In this document: positions 25,303 through 33,509 of the stretch, in pieces | Layout: every line of letters begins with the position of its first letter | Position numbering within the stretch: the stretch's first letter is position 1 | Assembly: GCA_025351345.1 (NCBI GenBank) | Contig: JANXWB010000083.1 | Location: forward strand, 1 to 33,650 | Source of the DNA: Synechococcales cyanobacterium GL140_1_metabat_312 | Lineage (GTDB): Bacteria > Cyanobacteriota > Cyanobacteriia > Leptolyngbyales > Leptolyngbyaceae | DNA length: 33,650 nt | Direction: 5' to 3' | Program-made: the position numbers and the translations under genes | Notes under the pieces: generated by a model | Told to the model about the DNA's origin: nothing | The model's database searches: none | Seen by the model: the letters and a program-made list of their open reading frames with translations, nothing else

Positions 25303-26376
25303 TTACGCGGTTAGATTTAGGGCGGTGAGAAGCCGATCGCTGTCTAGATGAGCCGCATACATTTCGCGGACACAGTGGACTTTAACGGGTTCATGGAGGC
25401 GAACTTTATTGAAGGACTGTTCGACGATTTCGACGGTGGTTAAGGTATCGAGATCGACGGAAAGAATCGGGACTTCCATTTCTTCAGCACGACGCAAAAT
25501 CCGATCGCTGGGAGCCAAGTGCCCCGTCAGAATCAGACATTGGGTTGAGGTTTCGAGGGCCGCTAGTTGCAGATCTTCCCGATCGCCGCCCGTGACAACT
25601 GCTTTATTATGCCGCTTACGGAAATAACGCAACGCAGAACTAACATTCATCGCCCCGATCACCAAGCTTTCGACCAGTAGATCTAACCGATCGGTCCGGC
25701 ACAACACCTCGGCCTTAAGCTGCTGTGCCAGTTCCGCGACCGTGACACTGCGCAGAAGGGTGCTGCTGGGCAAAAACCCAAAGACTTGAATGCCTTGAGA
25801 TTCTAAAAAGGGCTTGATTTCATCCTGAATCGAGGTAAGTTGAGACGAACTGACATCATTAAGAATCACCCCTAAGAGCCGATCGCCTAGCCGAAGTTTG
25901 GCCGCCAATAGCCCATCTAATACCTGGATTGAATGGTATCGCGCCACCAACAGCACCGAGGCATCGATCGCCTCCGCCATTTCTACAATAGACAACCCGA
26001 ACAATCGGCCATCTTCCAACGTTCCTGCACCTTCCAGGATAATTAGATCGCCAGATTGGTGGGCGATGACTTCCTGGAGTTGGGCCAAGTAATCTGTTGT
26101 ATCGACTTTACTAATCCGCTTACGAATGGTCTTGCCGCCGTCCAATCGTAGAACAGTGGGCAGAATCCGATCGGCGGGTAGGTTGAGGGTCTCGCCTAAG
26201 AAGGAGACATCCTTATCGTGAGCATTGGGGTTACTGCTATCTCCGCTGATAGGTTTACCGTAACCAATATCCAGCCCTTTGCGAGTAAGCTGATCAGTGA
26301 CTCCAATGATGGCGGCAGATTTGCCACTGTAGGCTTCCAGTGATCCAATGACTAGATATTTTGCGGGCTTTGCCAC
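25303..26376 (-). CDS. BioD-like P-loop protein with DRTGG domain (phosphotransacetylase-like N-terminal region)
   Basis: The first ~220 residues are a dethiobiotin-synthetase-like NTPase domain, as found at the N-terminus of long bacterial phosphotransacetylases: GSLEAYSGKSAAIIG is the P loop and LIILEGAGTLEDG the Walker B-like part. The rest is a DRTGG domain (VIGAMNVSSALRYF, AVVTGGDREDLQLAAL). The catalytic phosphotransacetylase domain itself is absent, so this is a stand-alone regulatory-type protein of 357 residues, a form common in cyanobacteria; 'phosphotransacetylase' names would be misleading. The start is GTG at 26374-26376 with GGGAGCG upstream. Confidence 0.82.
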   Translation of the reverse strand: MAKPAKYLVIGSLEAYSGKSAAIIGVTDQLTRKGLDIGYGKPISGDSSNPNAHDKDVSFLGETLNLPADRILPTVLRLDGGKTIRKRISKVDTTDYLAQLQEVIAHQSGDLIILEGAGTLEDGRLFGLSIVEMAEAIDASVLLVARYHSIQVLDGLLAAKLRLGDRLLGVILNDVSSSQLTSIQDEIKPFLESQGIQVFGFLPSSTLLRSVTVAELAQQLKAEVLCRTDRLDLLVESLVIGAMNVSSALRYFRKRHNKAVVTGGDREDLQLAALETSTQCLILTGHLAPSDRILRRAEEMEVPILSVDLDTLTTVEIVEQSFNKVRLHEPVKVHCVREMYAAHLDSDRLLTALNLTA

Positions 26377-26502
26377 GAGTATCGCTCCCGATATTGATGA
26401 TTCATTCGCCCATATCCATGGGTACCTGTTTAGTATACGGGAGGACGATCGCTCCGATGAGTTGGATTGACGATCGTCTTATTTAGATTTAACAAAAATG
26501 AA

Positions 26503-27276
26503 TTAGGACGGATTGATTTTTTTACCAATTTTAGGTTCGCTGCCGTTGCGCAATCGTGTAATGTTCGCCCGGTGCAACCAAATAACGTAGGCTCCACCCA
26601 CGAAGGCTAGAAGCAGATAGGCCATGGGTTGCCGTAATAGCACCATCAGAACCATGGTGGCGATCGCACCCGCAATTGAGCTGATGGAGACAATTTTAGT
26701 AATCGCTGCCGTCAGCGCAAAAACAAGTAAGGTTCCCAGACCTACGATCGGGTTTAGGGCCAACAGCACCCCTAGACTGGTCGCCACGGATTTGCCGCCT
26801 TTAAAGCCAAGCCACACGGATTTACTGTGGCCCAGAATCGCGAAAATGGCGGCACCAACGGCAATCCAAGGCTGATAGAGCGCTAGATCACGGCAGAAGG
26901 TGGCTTGGGGATTATTGAAGAAGGTGTCGATGGAGCTGCTATCTCCGGTTCGGGCGGCATTCGCGATATCGGCGATCGCGGTCCGGGTGCCCTCGTCTAA
27001 GCGACAAATGGTTTCCCAAAAGAACGATATGTAGAGCCAATACACGGCATATACGGCCAGCACGCCCTTTAGAATGTCTAATAGCATGACGGCAATTCCG
27101 GCCTTTTTGCCGAGGGTGCGGAGAATATTAGTCGCACCGATCGAGCCTGACCCGACTTGGCGAATGTCAATTCCTTTAGATTTTGCAACGAGGTAGCCTG
27201 TCGGAAAGGATCCCAACAGATAGGCCACCACCATTGTCGCGGCAATCATCAACCATGCGATCGTCGTCCCAGTCAT
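26503..27276 (-). CDS. plsY: Acyl-phosphate:glycerol-3-phosphate acyltransferase PlsY
   Basis: PlsY makes lysophosphatidic acid from acyl-phosphate and glycerol-3-phosphate, the first step of membrane lipid synthesis. The three conserved motifs are visible: GSFPTGYLVAKSKGIDIRQVGSGSIGATN near the N-terminus (motif 1 region), GHSKSVWLGFKGGKSVAT (motif 2) and the later loop near ALNPIVG (motif 3 region), among about five to six hydrophobic helices. The ATG at 27274-27276 has a perfect GGAGG six to seven bases upstream. The protein has 257 residues against about 200-225 usual, because of an extra polar segment at roughly residues 86-135 (RLDEGTRTAIADIANAAR and onward). Confidence 0.92.
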   Translation of the reverse strand: MTGTTIAWLMIAATMVVAYLLGSFPTGYLVAKSKGIDIRQVGSGSIGATNILRTLGKKAGIAVMLLDILKGVLAVYAVYWLYISFFWETICRLDEGTRTAIADIANAARTGDSSSIDTFFNNPQATFCRDLALYQPWIAVGAAIFAILGHSKSVWLGFKGGKSVATSLGVLLALNPIVGLGTLLVFALTAAITKIVSISSIAGAIATMVLMVLLRQPMAYLLLAFVGGAYVIWLHRANITRLRNGSEPKIGKKINPS

Positions 27277-27535
27277 CTTATTTCCTCCTCAAGTCTGCCT
27301 ATCTCATTTCCACGCCCTCATCATAGGGCACCGATTGGTCAGCGGCGCTTGAATAGTAATGCCAAAATGCCTGTAAGCATCGTAGAAAAAGTTGTTTTGC
27401 TTTGTCCAAGTTCTCTCGACTACGTTCAACATCACCCACTAAGCCCCAAGACGAAGCTATACCCGACCGATCGCCTAATTATTTTTTGTCATTCAAAGTT
27501 GCATTCAAAAAATCTGTAATCAAAAACTATAGTTT

Positions 27536-29449
27536 CTATTTCAAATACGATCGGTATCGTCCCAGCGCTGTCAATGGAAAATGTTGACAATACAAATTAT
27601 ATTTTAAATAGAAATGCTGCGGAAATCCCGTTCCCGTATGCCATTCCTCCGACCATTCACCATTCACATTCTGCGTGGAAATCAAATACGAAGCCGATCG
27701 CGCCATCGCTTCATTCACCCGATCGCGCAATGACCCATCAACCACCGCCGCCGCCCCCGCTATTAACCCCATCAACCCCCAAGCCGTTTGCGACGGAGTA
27801 CTATCACCTTTACCCATAAGAGACCGATCGGCATAGCTCCCACAAGTCTCACCCCAACCTCCATCCACATTCTGACAATTCACCAACCATTCAACCGCCC
27901 GCACCATTGACAATTTAAACTTCTGAATCAATCCCAGCGAATCAAATGCTGTTAATACGCCACAAGTTCCATAAACATAGTTAACCCCCCAACGCCCAAA
28001 CCAACAGCCTTCCGGTTCTTGTTCTTGAAGTAAATATACGATCGCTTTTTCAATCTGATCTATTGACAATGCAGAACCCACTCTCAACCCCCCAACCATT
28101 TCCAGAACTCTCGCCGTCACATCCGCCGTATTCGGGTCAATCATTGCCCGCACATCACCGTAGGGCAAATCATTCAACCAATCTTGATCATTATCTAAAT
28201 CAAACGCAGCCCAACCGCCAGGGCGACATTGCATTGTTTCAATCCACCGCACCGCCCGATCGATCGCTTGTGCTTTTAATACCTCATTTGACGACTCAAC
28301 TCGGGCCAATGCCATCACCACCACCGCCGTATCATCGACATCCGGATAAAAGCGATTATCAAATTCAAATGCCCAAGCTCCTGGCGCACCTTTCTTGTTT
28401 TTTACCGCCCAATCGCCATAATCAAGAATCTGCATTTTCACTAACCAATCCGCGCCCTGTCTTAAAGCTGGGTGATTAGAACCCAAACCCGATTCAGAAA
28501 GCGATCGCATCACCAATGCTGTATCCCATACAGGGGAAACACATGGCTGAATCCAATACTCATTGTCAGTCTCAACACCAAAGCGATCGAGAGCTGCAAT
28601 ACCACGGGCTACGACAGAATCATTCACATCATACTTTAATGTTTTCATCGCCAACAATGAATTCAACATGGCTGGAATGATTCCGGCCCAATCTCCCGTT
28701 TCTTCCTGACGATCTAATATCCACTGTTCAGCCGTCGCTAATCCTTCTGTTCGGAATGGAACTAAATTCAATTCTTCCGCAATCTTAAACGCAAAATCTA
28801 ATTCAATAAACCCATCGGTCCAGTTCCCTTTTTTCGGTAATTCATAGCGTCCCCGATCGTCTCCCTTCACATACAATTCATCTAATGTAATCCTAGGCTC
28901 TGTCAACCACACGGGTTTACGATCGAACACCACCATTAACGGTACCGTACTGCCCCGCGCCCAACTCGACAATTCATAAATAGTAAACGGCGAAATCTGA
29001 TCTGGCAGCAACATAATCCACGGCGGAATCGATGGTAACCCACGCCAGTCATAGCAACCAATTACAGCTAGATGAAATTTAGTAAAAATTCGGGCTTTAG
29101 CAATGCCCCCCTGAGACAAAATAAACTCGCGGGCATTGACTAAACATGGGTGATCGATCGCTATTCCTAGCAATCGTAATCCCATATAGGCTTCTATTGA
29201 AACACTAAGATTTCCGCCATCACCCTTATAGAGTTCCCAACTTCCATTTTCGCATTGGTAATTACATAGATAATTCAATGCTTTTTGCATAGGACGATCG
29301 ACATCAGTACCGTAAAGCTTATGTAACAAAACAGCTTCTGCCGTCATGGTCACATTCGATTCTAGGGTTGCCCACCAGTAGCCATCCTGGGTTTGTTGTT
29401 TTAGCAGAACTGCCTGTGCTTTTTCGATCGCCCTATCTAATAAACTCAT
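27536..29449 (-). CDS. shc: Squalene-hopene cyclase
   Basis: This membrane-associated cyclase turns squalene into hopene/diplopterol, the base of hopanoids that stiffen membranes. The catalytic Asp-rich motif is DVDD at residues 370-373 (FYPDVDDTAVVVMAL). Multiple QW repeats are visible: QTQDGYWWATLESN near the start, then CENGSWELYKG, CRPGGWAAFD, QEPEGCWFGRWG, NVDGGWGE and NVNGEWSEEW. The 637-residue frame is full length. It lies 16 bases behind the small four-cysteine gene on the same strand, so the two are probably co-transcribed. No clear terminator follows in the 259-base gap to plsY's far side, where I saw no other gene. Confidence 0.95.
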   Translation of the reverse strand: MSLLDRAIEKAQAVLLKQQTQDGYWWATLESNVTMTAEAVLLHKLYGTDVDRPMQKALNYLCNYQCENGSWELYKGDGGNLSVSIEAYMGLRLLGIAIDHPCLVNAREFILSQGGIAKARIFTKFHLAVIGCYDWRGLPSIPPWIMLLPDQISPFTIYELSSWARGSTVPLMVVFDRKPVWLTEPRITLDELYVKGDDRGRYELPKKGNWTDGFIELDFAFKIAEELNLVPFRTEGLATAEQWILDRQEETGDWAGIIPAMLNSLLAMKTLKYDVNDSVVARGIAALDRFGVETDNEYWIQPCVSPVWDTALVMRSLSESGLGSNHPALRQGADWLVKMQILDYGDWAVKNKKGAPGAWAFEFDNRFYPDVDDTAVVVMALARVESSNEVLKAQAIDRAVRWIETMQCRPGGWAAFDLDNDQDWLNDLPYGDVRAMIDPNTADVTARVLEMVGGLRVGSALSIDQIEKAIVYLLQEQEPEGCWFGRWGVNYVYGTCGVLTAFDSLGLIQKFKLSMVRAVEWLVNCQNVDGGWGETCGSYADRSLMGKGDSTPSQTAWGLMGLIAGAAAVVDGSLRDRVNEAMARSASYLISTQNVNGEWSEEWHTGTGFPQHFYLKYNLYCQHFPLTALGRYRSYLK

Positions 29450-29465
29450 GGCTCAATCCTTGCCA

Positions 29466-29663
29466 TTACTTAGCTTTGTTAATACAACCCGGTCGGTCTT
29501 TGACATGTCGGCAAACCCGTTGAGTCAAAACATCTCGTGTAGACTTAGCTCCCGTTGCAAAAATGACAATATCTCGCCCGATCGCTTTTACAATCTGAAC
29601 TCCACAAATATCACAAACTAATGGTACTAATGGTGTTGGTAATACATTTTTATCTTCGCTCAT
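29466..29663 (-). CDS. Small four-cysteine protein of unknown function upstream of shc
   Basis: A 65-residue protein with cysteines at 17, 20, 51 and 60: a CDIC pair and a CRHVKDRPGC pair, with an Arg/Lys-rich C-terminus. The spacing suggests a zinc-ribbon-like metal site, but no family is recognised. The ATG at 29661-29663 is supported by CAGGAG about nine bases upstream; an earlier alternative start would add 12 residues. The gene ends 16 bases before shc, implying one transcript. Confidence 0.7.
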   Translation of the reverse strand: MSEDKNVLPTPLVPLVCDICGVQIVKAIGRDIVIFATGAKSTRDVLTQRVCRHVKDRPGCINKAK

Positions 29664-29847
29664 AAATGATGACTCCTGAGAGTAGAACAGTAAAGTCAAT
29701 TTATACCCCGATCGGCCCTAAAACGTAAAGCAATACGCTCATTGAGATGTTTGCGAAACGCTGATAAAACAAATGAACTACCAAAACACTTGAACTATCG
29801 ACCTGAGAGAGCTATCGTTAGTCTAACCGCTGTTTACCCCGATCGTA

Positions 29848-31044
29848 ATGCCGCTTAAGCCCAGCCAAATCATAAGTCAGCTCAATGCACGTCGATCGGA
29901 GTTTTCTCGGTTTGATGAAGAAACCTTTAGATTGATTGAAATCTATCAAAAAGCATTGGCCGAAGCGATTACACTCTCGACGGATGAACTTCAGACTCGG
30001 CTGGCCGCCAAACCGGGCTGCGGTGCTATTCCGCTAGAAGTGTTGGATGATCTTAAAAGTTGGATTTTGGTCTGTGGTTTAAAGTGGGAGACGCGGGAGC
30101 AGAGTAATGCTTGGGTTAGAGAGCAGCTTTCAGGGGTTTCGACTTTTGCGGTGGACGGATCGCAGATTTATCCGGGAAAGGATTTGTCCATTCCGGTGGC
30201 GCTGGTGCAAATTGGCTGGTTTGAAAATTTGCATACTGAAGCCGGACAATATTTTAAAGATATTGAATCCTACATCATGACTCCCCAGGATCTTAAAGTC
30301 GATCGGTTAGGCGGGGAACTGGCCGATCGTAAGGTTAATATGCGCCGCTTTGAGATGGAGACGCAAAGAATTATTGATTACTTTGAAGAACATGAAGGCA
30401 TGGAAGATGCACTAGCGTTTTTTGATGGTTCATTGGTGGCTAGTTTTGCAGAGGCATTTGATCAAGAAACCCAAGCGACCTATGTGCGTTGTGTATTGAA
30501 TCTTTTGGATGCAAGTGAACATTTTAAAGTTCCGATCGTTGCTTACATCGATACGAGTACGGCTCGTGATTTGACGGGGATGTTACAAAGTTTGTTTGCA
30601 TTACCCGATAATAAATCCATTCACGATGCGAAGTTATTAGATAAGTTTTATGCAAATAAGAAATGTATTCAATCTATGGAATGGGGCGATCGTACCCCTA
30701 TTTTTCGCTGTGCACGATCGGGGATTTTAGAGGTGTATGGTAAACATTCCGATCGAATCGCATTCACTTATTTAAAAACCAATCGCGATGGGCTTCCCGC
30801 AAGGCTTGAATTGCCAATGTGGACGTATGAGGTGGGACGTGCAGACCAAATCATTAATTGGGTGCGGGGCGAAGTGGCGATCGGCGGGGGGTATCCCTAT
30901 GTGATTGAAACAGCGGATCAGGTGGCGGTGGTGCAAGAACGCGATCGGCAAGCGTTTTTTCGCATTTTGCAAGATTGGGCAAAAAAAGAAAACCTCAAAC
31001 TTCGCTTGTCTCGGAAAATGGTAAGCAAAGCACGACGACGGTGA
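29848..31044 (+). CDS. NurA-domain nuclease
   Basis: NurA-domain proteins are RNase H-like nucleases; archaeal NurA resects DNA ends with the HerA helicase. The metal-binding motifs are visible: Asp103 in FAVDGSQIYPG and Asp193 in LAFFDGSLVAS, with a later acidic/aromatic region IVAYIDTSTARDL. Length is 398 residues. The HerA partner is not in this window, and the role of cyanobacterial stand-alone NurA proteins is not established. The gene is monocistronic, converging with hflX after 72 bases, a gap that includes a perfect 9-bp tandem (CTAGTTTAC twice, 31080-31097). Confidence 0.85.
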   Translation: MPLKPSQIISQLNARRSEFSRFDEETFRLIEIYQKALAEAITLSTDELQTRLAAKPGCGAIPLEVLDDLKSWILVCGLKWETREQSNAWVREQLSGVSTFAVDGSQIYPGKDLSIPVALVQIGWFENLHTEAGQYFKDIESYIMTPQDLKVDRLGGELADRKVNMRRFEMETQRIIDYFEEHEGMEDALAFFDGSLVASFAEAFDQETQATYVRCVLNLLDASEHFKVPIVAYIDTSTARDLTGMLQSLFALPDNKSIHDAKLLDKFYANKKCIQSMEWGDRTPIFRCARSGILEVYGKHSDRIAFTYLKTNRDGLPARLELPMWTYEVGRADQIINWVRGEVAIGGGYPYVIETADQVAVVQERDRQAFFRILQDWAKKENLKLRLSRKMVSKARRR

Positions 31045-31116
31045 GGAATTCAGAATTAGACTATAGATTACATTCGCAACTAGTTTACCTAGTTTACAAT
31101 CCCTATCTTAGACCAT

Positions 31117-32721
31117 CTATTCACAAGCATATCGAATCAATTGACACAATCGTTGACGTAAGGTTTCCAAACCTAATCGATCGTATGCAGAGATAAACAA
31201 TGCCTGAGGATATTCGTCCTTTGCTTCCATCAGCCGATCGCCATCCACTTGATCCATTTTGTTGAATGCAATGATCGCCGGACCCGGTGAAATTGGTAAT
31301 TTTGACAACACATCCATCACCGATCGGATTTGACTTAACCATGCCGGATGAGACAGGTCCACAACATGCAACATCGCATCCGCTTCAGACACTTCCTCCA
31401 AAGTAGCGCGGAAGGCATCCATCAACGGCGGTGGCAATTCGTGAATGAATCCAACGGTATCGGTGAGTAGAATTTGACGATTTTCTTCAGTTTCAGCATC
31501 TTGAATTACTAATCGTCTTGTTGTTGGGTCTAGCGTTGCAAAGAGTTGATCTGCAGCGTAGATTTCGGAGTTAGTTAATGCGTTTACTAAGGTGGATTTG
31601 CCAGCATTGGTATAACCAACGATCGCAACACTTGGAACGCGCTCATGCTGCCGTTTTTGTCGGAGCCTCGTGCGGTGTTCTTGCAGGGAACTCACTTCGC
31701 GTTGCAGATTACTAATGCGTTGTTGAATCACCCGGCGTTCGGTCTCTAGTTTAGTTTCGCCCGGTCCTCTAGTTCCGATACCGCCCCCAAGTTTAGACAT
31801 GGATTTCCCGCGCCCAACCAATCTCGGCAACATATATTGCATTTGTGCGAGTTCAACTTGTAGTTTCCCGGCTCCCGATTGGGCGCGCTGGGCGAAGATA
31901 TCAAGAATGACTTCAGTTCGATCGATCACCCGAATGCCGATATTGTCTTCAAGATTACGACGTTGAATGGGAGCGAGATCTCGATCGAAAACAATTAGGT
32001 TTGCTCCAATAGTTTGGGCTACTAATGAAATTTCTTGGACTTTCCCTTCACCCACAACAGTCCGAGGATGAGGCCGCGATCGTTTTTGTCGCAACACTTC
32101 TAAAACTTCACCGCCTGCTGTTTCTACCAATCGTTTAATTTCTTCAATGCCATCTTGATAGCGTTGTTTGGTAACTTGATCAGTCTCTAATCCAACCACT
32201 AAAACCCGATCCCGATCGTCATCAACCGCCCGTGCAACAAATTGTCTTTGAAAGTCGGCCTCTAATTCTTCAACAAATTCAGTAAAGTGCTGGTCGAGCA
32301 TTTCCTCTAAACCCATCGGATTCGAGATTTGCCACGCGATTTCTGGGTGCGGCAGTAAATGACACCAGTAAGCTTCTTTGACATAGCCCGCGCCACCACC
32401 ACCTCGCTTTTGAAACCCACTGCCTGTCAATGTCAATACAACAAGTGAGTCGAGTCGCTGTACGGCCATAGCGGTAAGTGCGGCTTCGTTAGGCGGTTCC
32501 AGTTTGAGGTGGGTGGCGATGCAACGGATACCGCTGAGACGATCGGCTCCATAACGAGGCAGTTCTTTCGGTGGAATTTGGGTTTGACGCGGCGTACCGA
32601 CTCCGACTCGAATCACTTGGCCACGGCGGTTTACATAGGCGCAGATGGGTTCACCAATGTCGGTGCTGACGCTAGCAAGACGCTGGGCAAACTCGGGCGT
32701 GGTGACGCTATCGATCGGCAA
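31117..32721 (-). CDS. hflX: GTPase HflX
   Basis: HflX is a ribosome-associated GTPase that splits stalled or stressed 70S ribosomes. The N-terminal HflX subdomain (RQKRSRPHPRTVVGEGKVQEI, FDRDLAPIQRRNLE, VELAQMQYMLPRL, GGGIGTRGPGETKLE) and the G domain motifs (GYTNAGKST, DPTTRR, DTVGFI, FNKMD) are intact. The first canonical start is TTG at 32719-32721 and has no good ribosome binding site. The same frame stays open upstream to a stop at 32833 and reads ETIYGRPQGLKTSQIKKIQR directly before this point, which looks like the normal HflX N-terminus in cyanobacteria. The true start is therefore uncertain, probably an ATC or ATT codon near 32797, or a lost ATG. Confidence 0.93.
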   Translation of the reverse strand: MPIDSVTTPEFAQRLASVSTDIGEPICAYVNRRGQVIRVGVGTPRQTQIPPKELPRYGADRLSGIRCIATHLKLEPPNEAALTAMAVQRLDSLVVLTLTGSGFQKRGGGGAGYVKEAYWCHLLPHPEIAWQISNPMGLEEMLDQHFTEFVEELEADFQRQFVARAVDDDRDRVLVVGLETDQVTKQRYQDGIEEIKRLVETAGGEVLEVLRQKRSRPHPRTVVGEGKVQEISLVAQTIGANLIVFDRDLAPIQRRNLEDNIGIRVIDRTEVILDIFAQRAQSGAGKLQVELAQMQYMLPRLVGRGKSMSKLGGGIGTRGPGETKLETERRVIQQRISNLQREVSSLQEHRTRLRQKRQHERVPSVAIVGYTNAGKSTLVNALTNSEIYAADQLFATLDPTTRRLVIQDAETEENRQILLTDTVGFIHELPPPLMDAFRATLEEVSEADAMLHVVDLSHPAWLSQIRSVMDVLSKLPISPGPAIIAFNKMDQVDGDRLMEAKDEYPQALFISAYDRLGLETLRQRLCQLIRYACE

Positions 32722-32887
32722 TCGATCGTGATAAATCCGTTGAATCTTCTTAATTTGACTGGTTTTGAGTCCTTGGGGACGACCATAAATGGTTTCGATA
32801 CGCGACCTTTGCCTAATGCTACAGACCTCATTTTAGACGAAAATCTAAGCACTTCACCTCATAAGCATCAAGAATAATGAATGCCTT

Positions 32888-33286
32888 CTATTCAACCTTC
32901 TCCATTTTTACCCAGCGCCGTAATTGAAGCACCCAAGCCCAGCCGACCAAACTGCCCAACATATACAGCGGAAAATCTTCCCAAGTAAATCCATTGCCCA
33001 AAATCAGTCGGCCTAATAGGTTCGATCGGGCGGCCACTAAAATTGGATCGTGAGAGCGTTGGGAGAACTCGATAATAAAGGAGAACAAACAAACAGAAAT
33101 AGCCGCAGCGATCGGCTTCATTTTCGGCACAATTAAGAGTAATAATAAAATTAATAATGTTTCATAGGCCACATTGCCAAATAGATTACGAAACCATTCG
33201 GGTAATGTGGGCGAAAATCTCACAGCATAGCCGATCGGAATGATCAGAATTGCATTGATCGCTAAAACAACTTGATAGTTCATCAT
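32888..33286 (-). CDS. DUF2809 membrane protein
   Basis: A 132-residue protein with about four hydrophobic helices. The pattern matches the DUF2809 family: LPEWFRNLFGNVAYETLLILLL, PKMKPIAAAISVCLFSFIIEFSQ, ARSNLLGRLILGNGFTWEDFPLYMLGSLVGW. Function is unknown. The ATG at 33284-33286 is used; a TTG at 33293-33295 would add three residues and there is a second ATG one codon later. It lies on the same strand as hflX with 166 bases between the canonical starts and stops. Confidence 0.82.
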   Translation of the reverse strand: MMNYQVVLAINAILIIPIGYAVRFSPTLPEWFRNLFGNVAYETLLILLLLLIVPKMKPIAAAISVCLFSFIIEFSQRSHDPILVAARSNLLGRLILGNGFTWEDFPLYMLGSLVGWAWVLQLRRWVKMEKVE

Positions 33287-33320
33287 ACGTTTCAAGTTTG
33301 ATTGGGATAACTCTTATGAT

Positions 33321-33485
33321 CTACGGGAATTGATCTCCTGGTAATAGTTCAACATTGGGAACTCTTGCCAGAATAGCGTTAAATTGATTGAAGTCAGCCT
33401 TAGCAGCATATTCTTGAAAGACACATTATGTATTTTCGATCTCTGTTAGAGACTGAATCAATAGCTCTAAATAGTAAAAGCTCAT
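33321..33485 (-). pseudogene. Small reading frame interrupted by one in-frame stop
   Basis: On the minus strand an ATG at 33483-33485 begins MSFYYLELLIQSLTEIENT, then a TAA, then the same frame continues CVFQEYAAKADFNQFNAI and ends LLPGDQFP followed by TAG at 33321-33323. The 54 sense codons are in one frame and look protein-like on both sides of the stop, suggesting a nonsense mutation in a small gene. It lies 25 bases inside the right IS end. The family is unknown. Confidence 0.4.
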
Positions 33486-33509
33486 GATCACACCAAAATA
33501 ACAGTGGCA

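Noticed and set aside
28063-28479. A 138-residue plus-strand frame inside shc
   Set aside because: Antisense shadow of the squalene-hopene cyclase, rich in Pro, Ser and His, without a ribosome binding site or family resemblance.
32631-32852. A 73-residue minus-strand frame with an ATG at the hflX 5' end
   Set aside because: It is the +1 frame of the hflX coding region. Its ATG at 32830-32832 is noted as a possible frameshifted start, but its product shows no HflX similarity.
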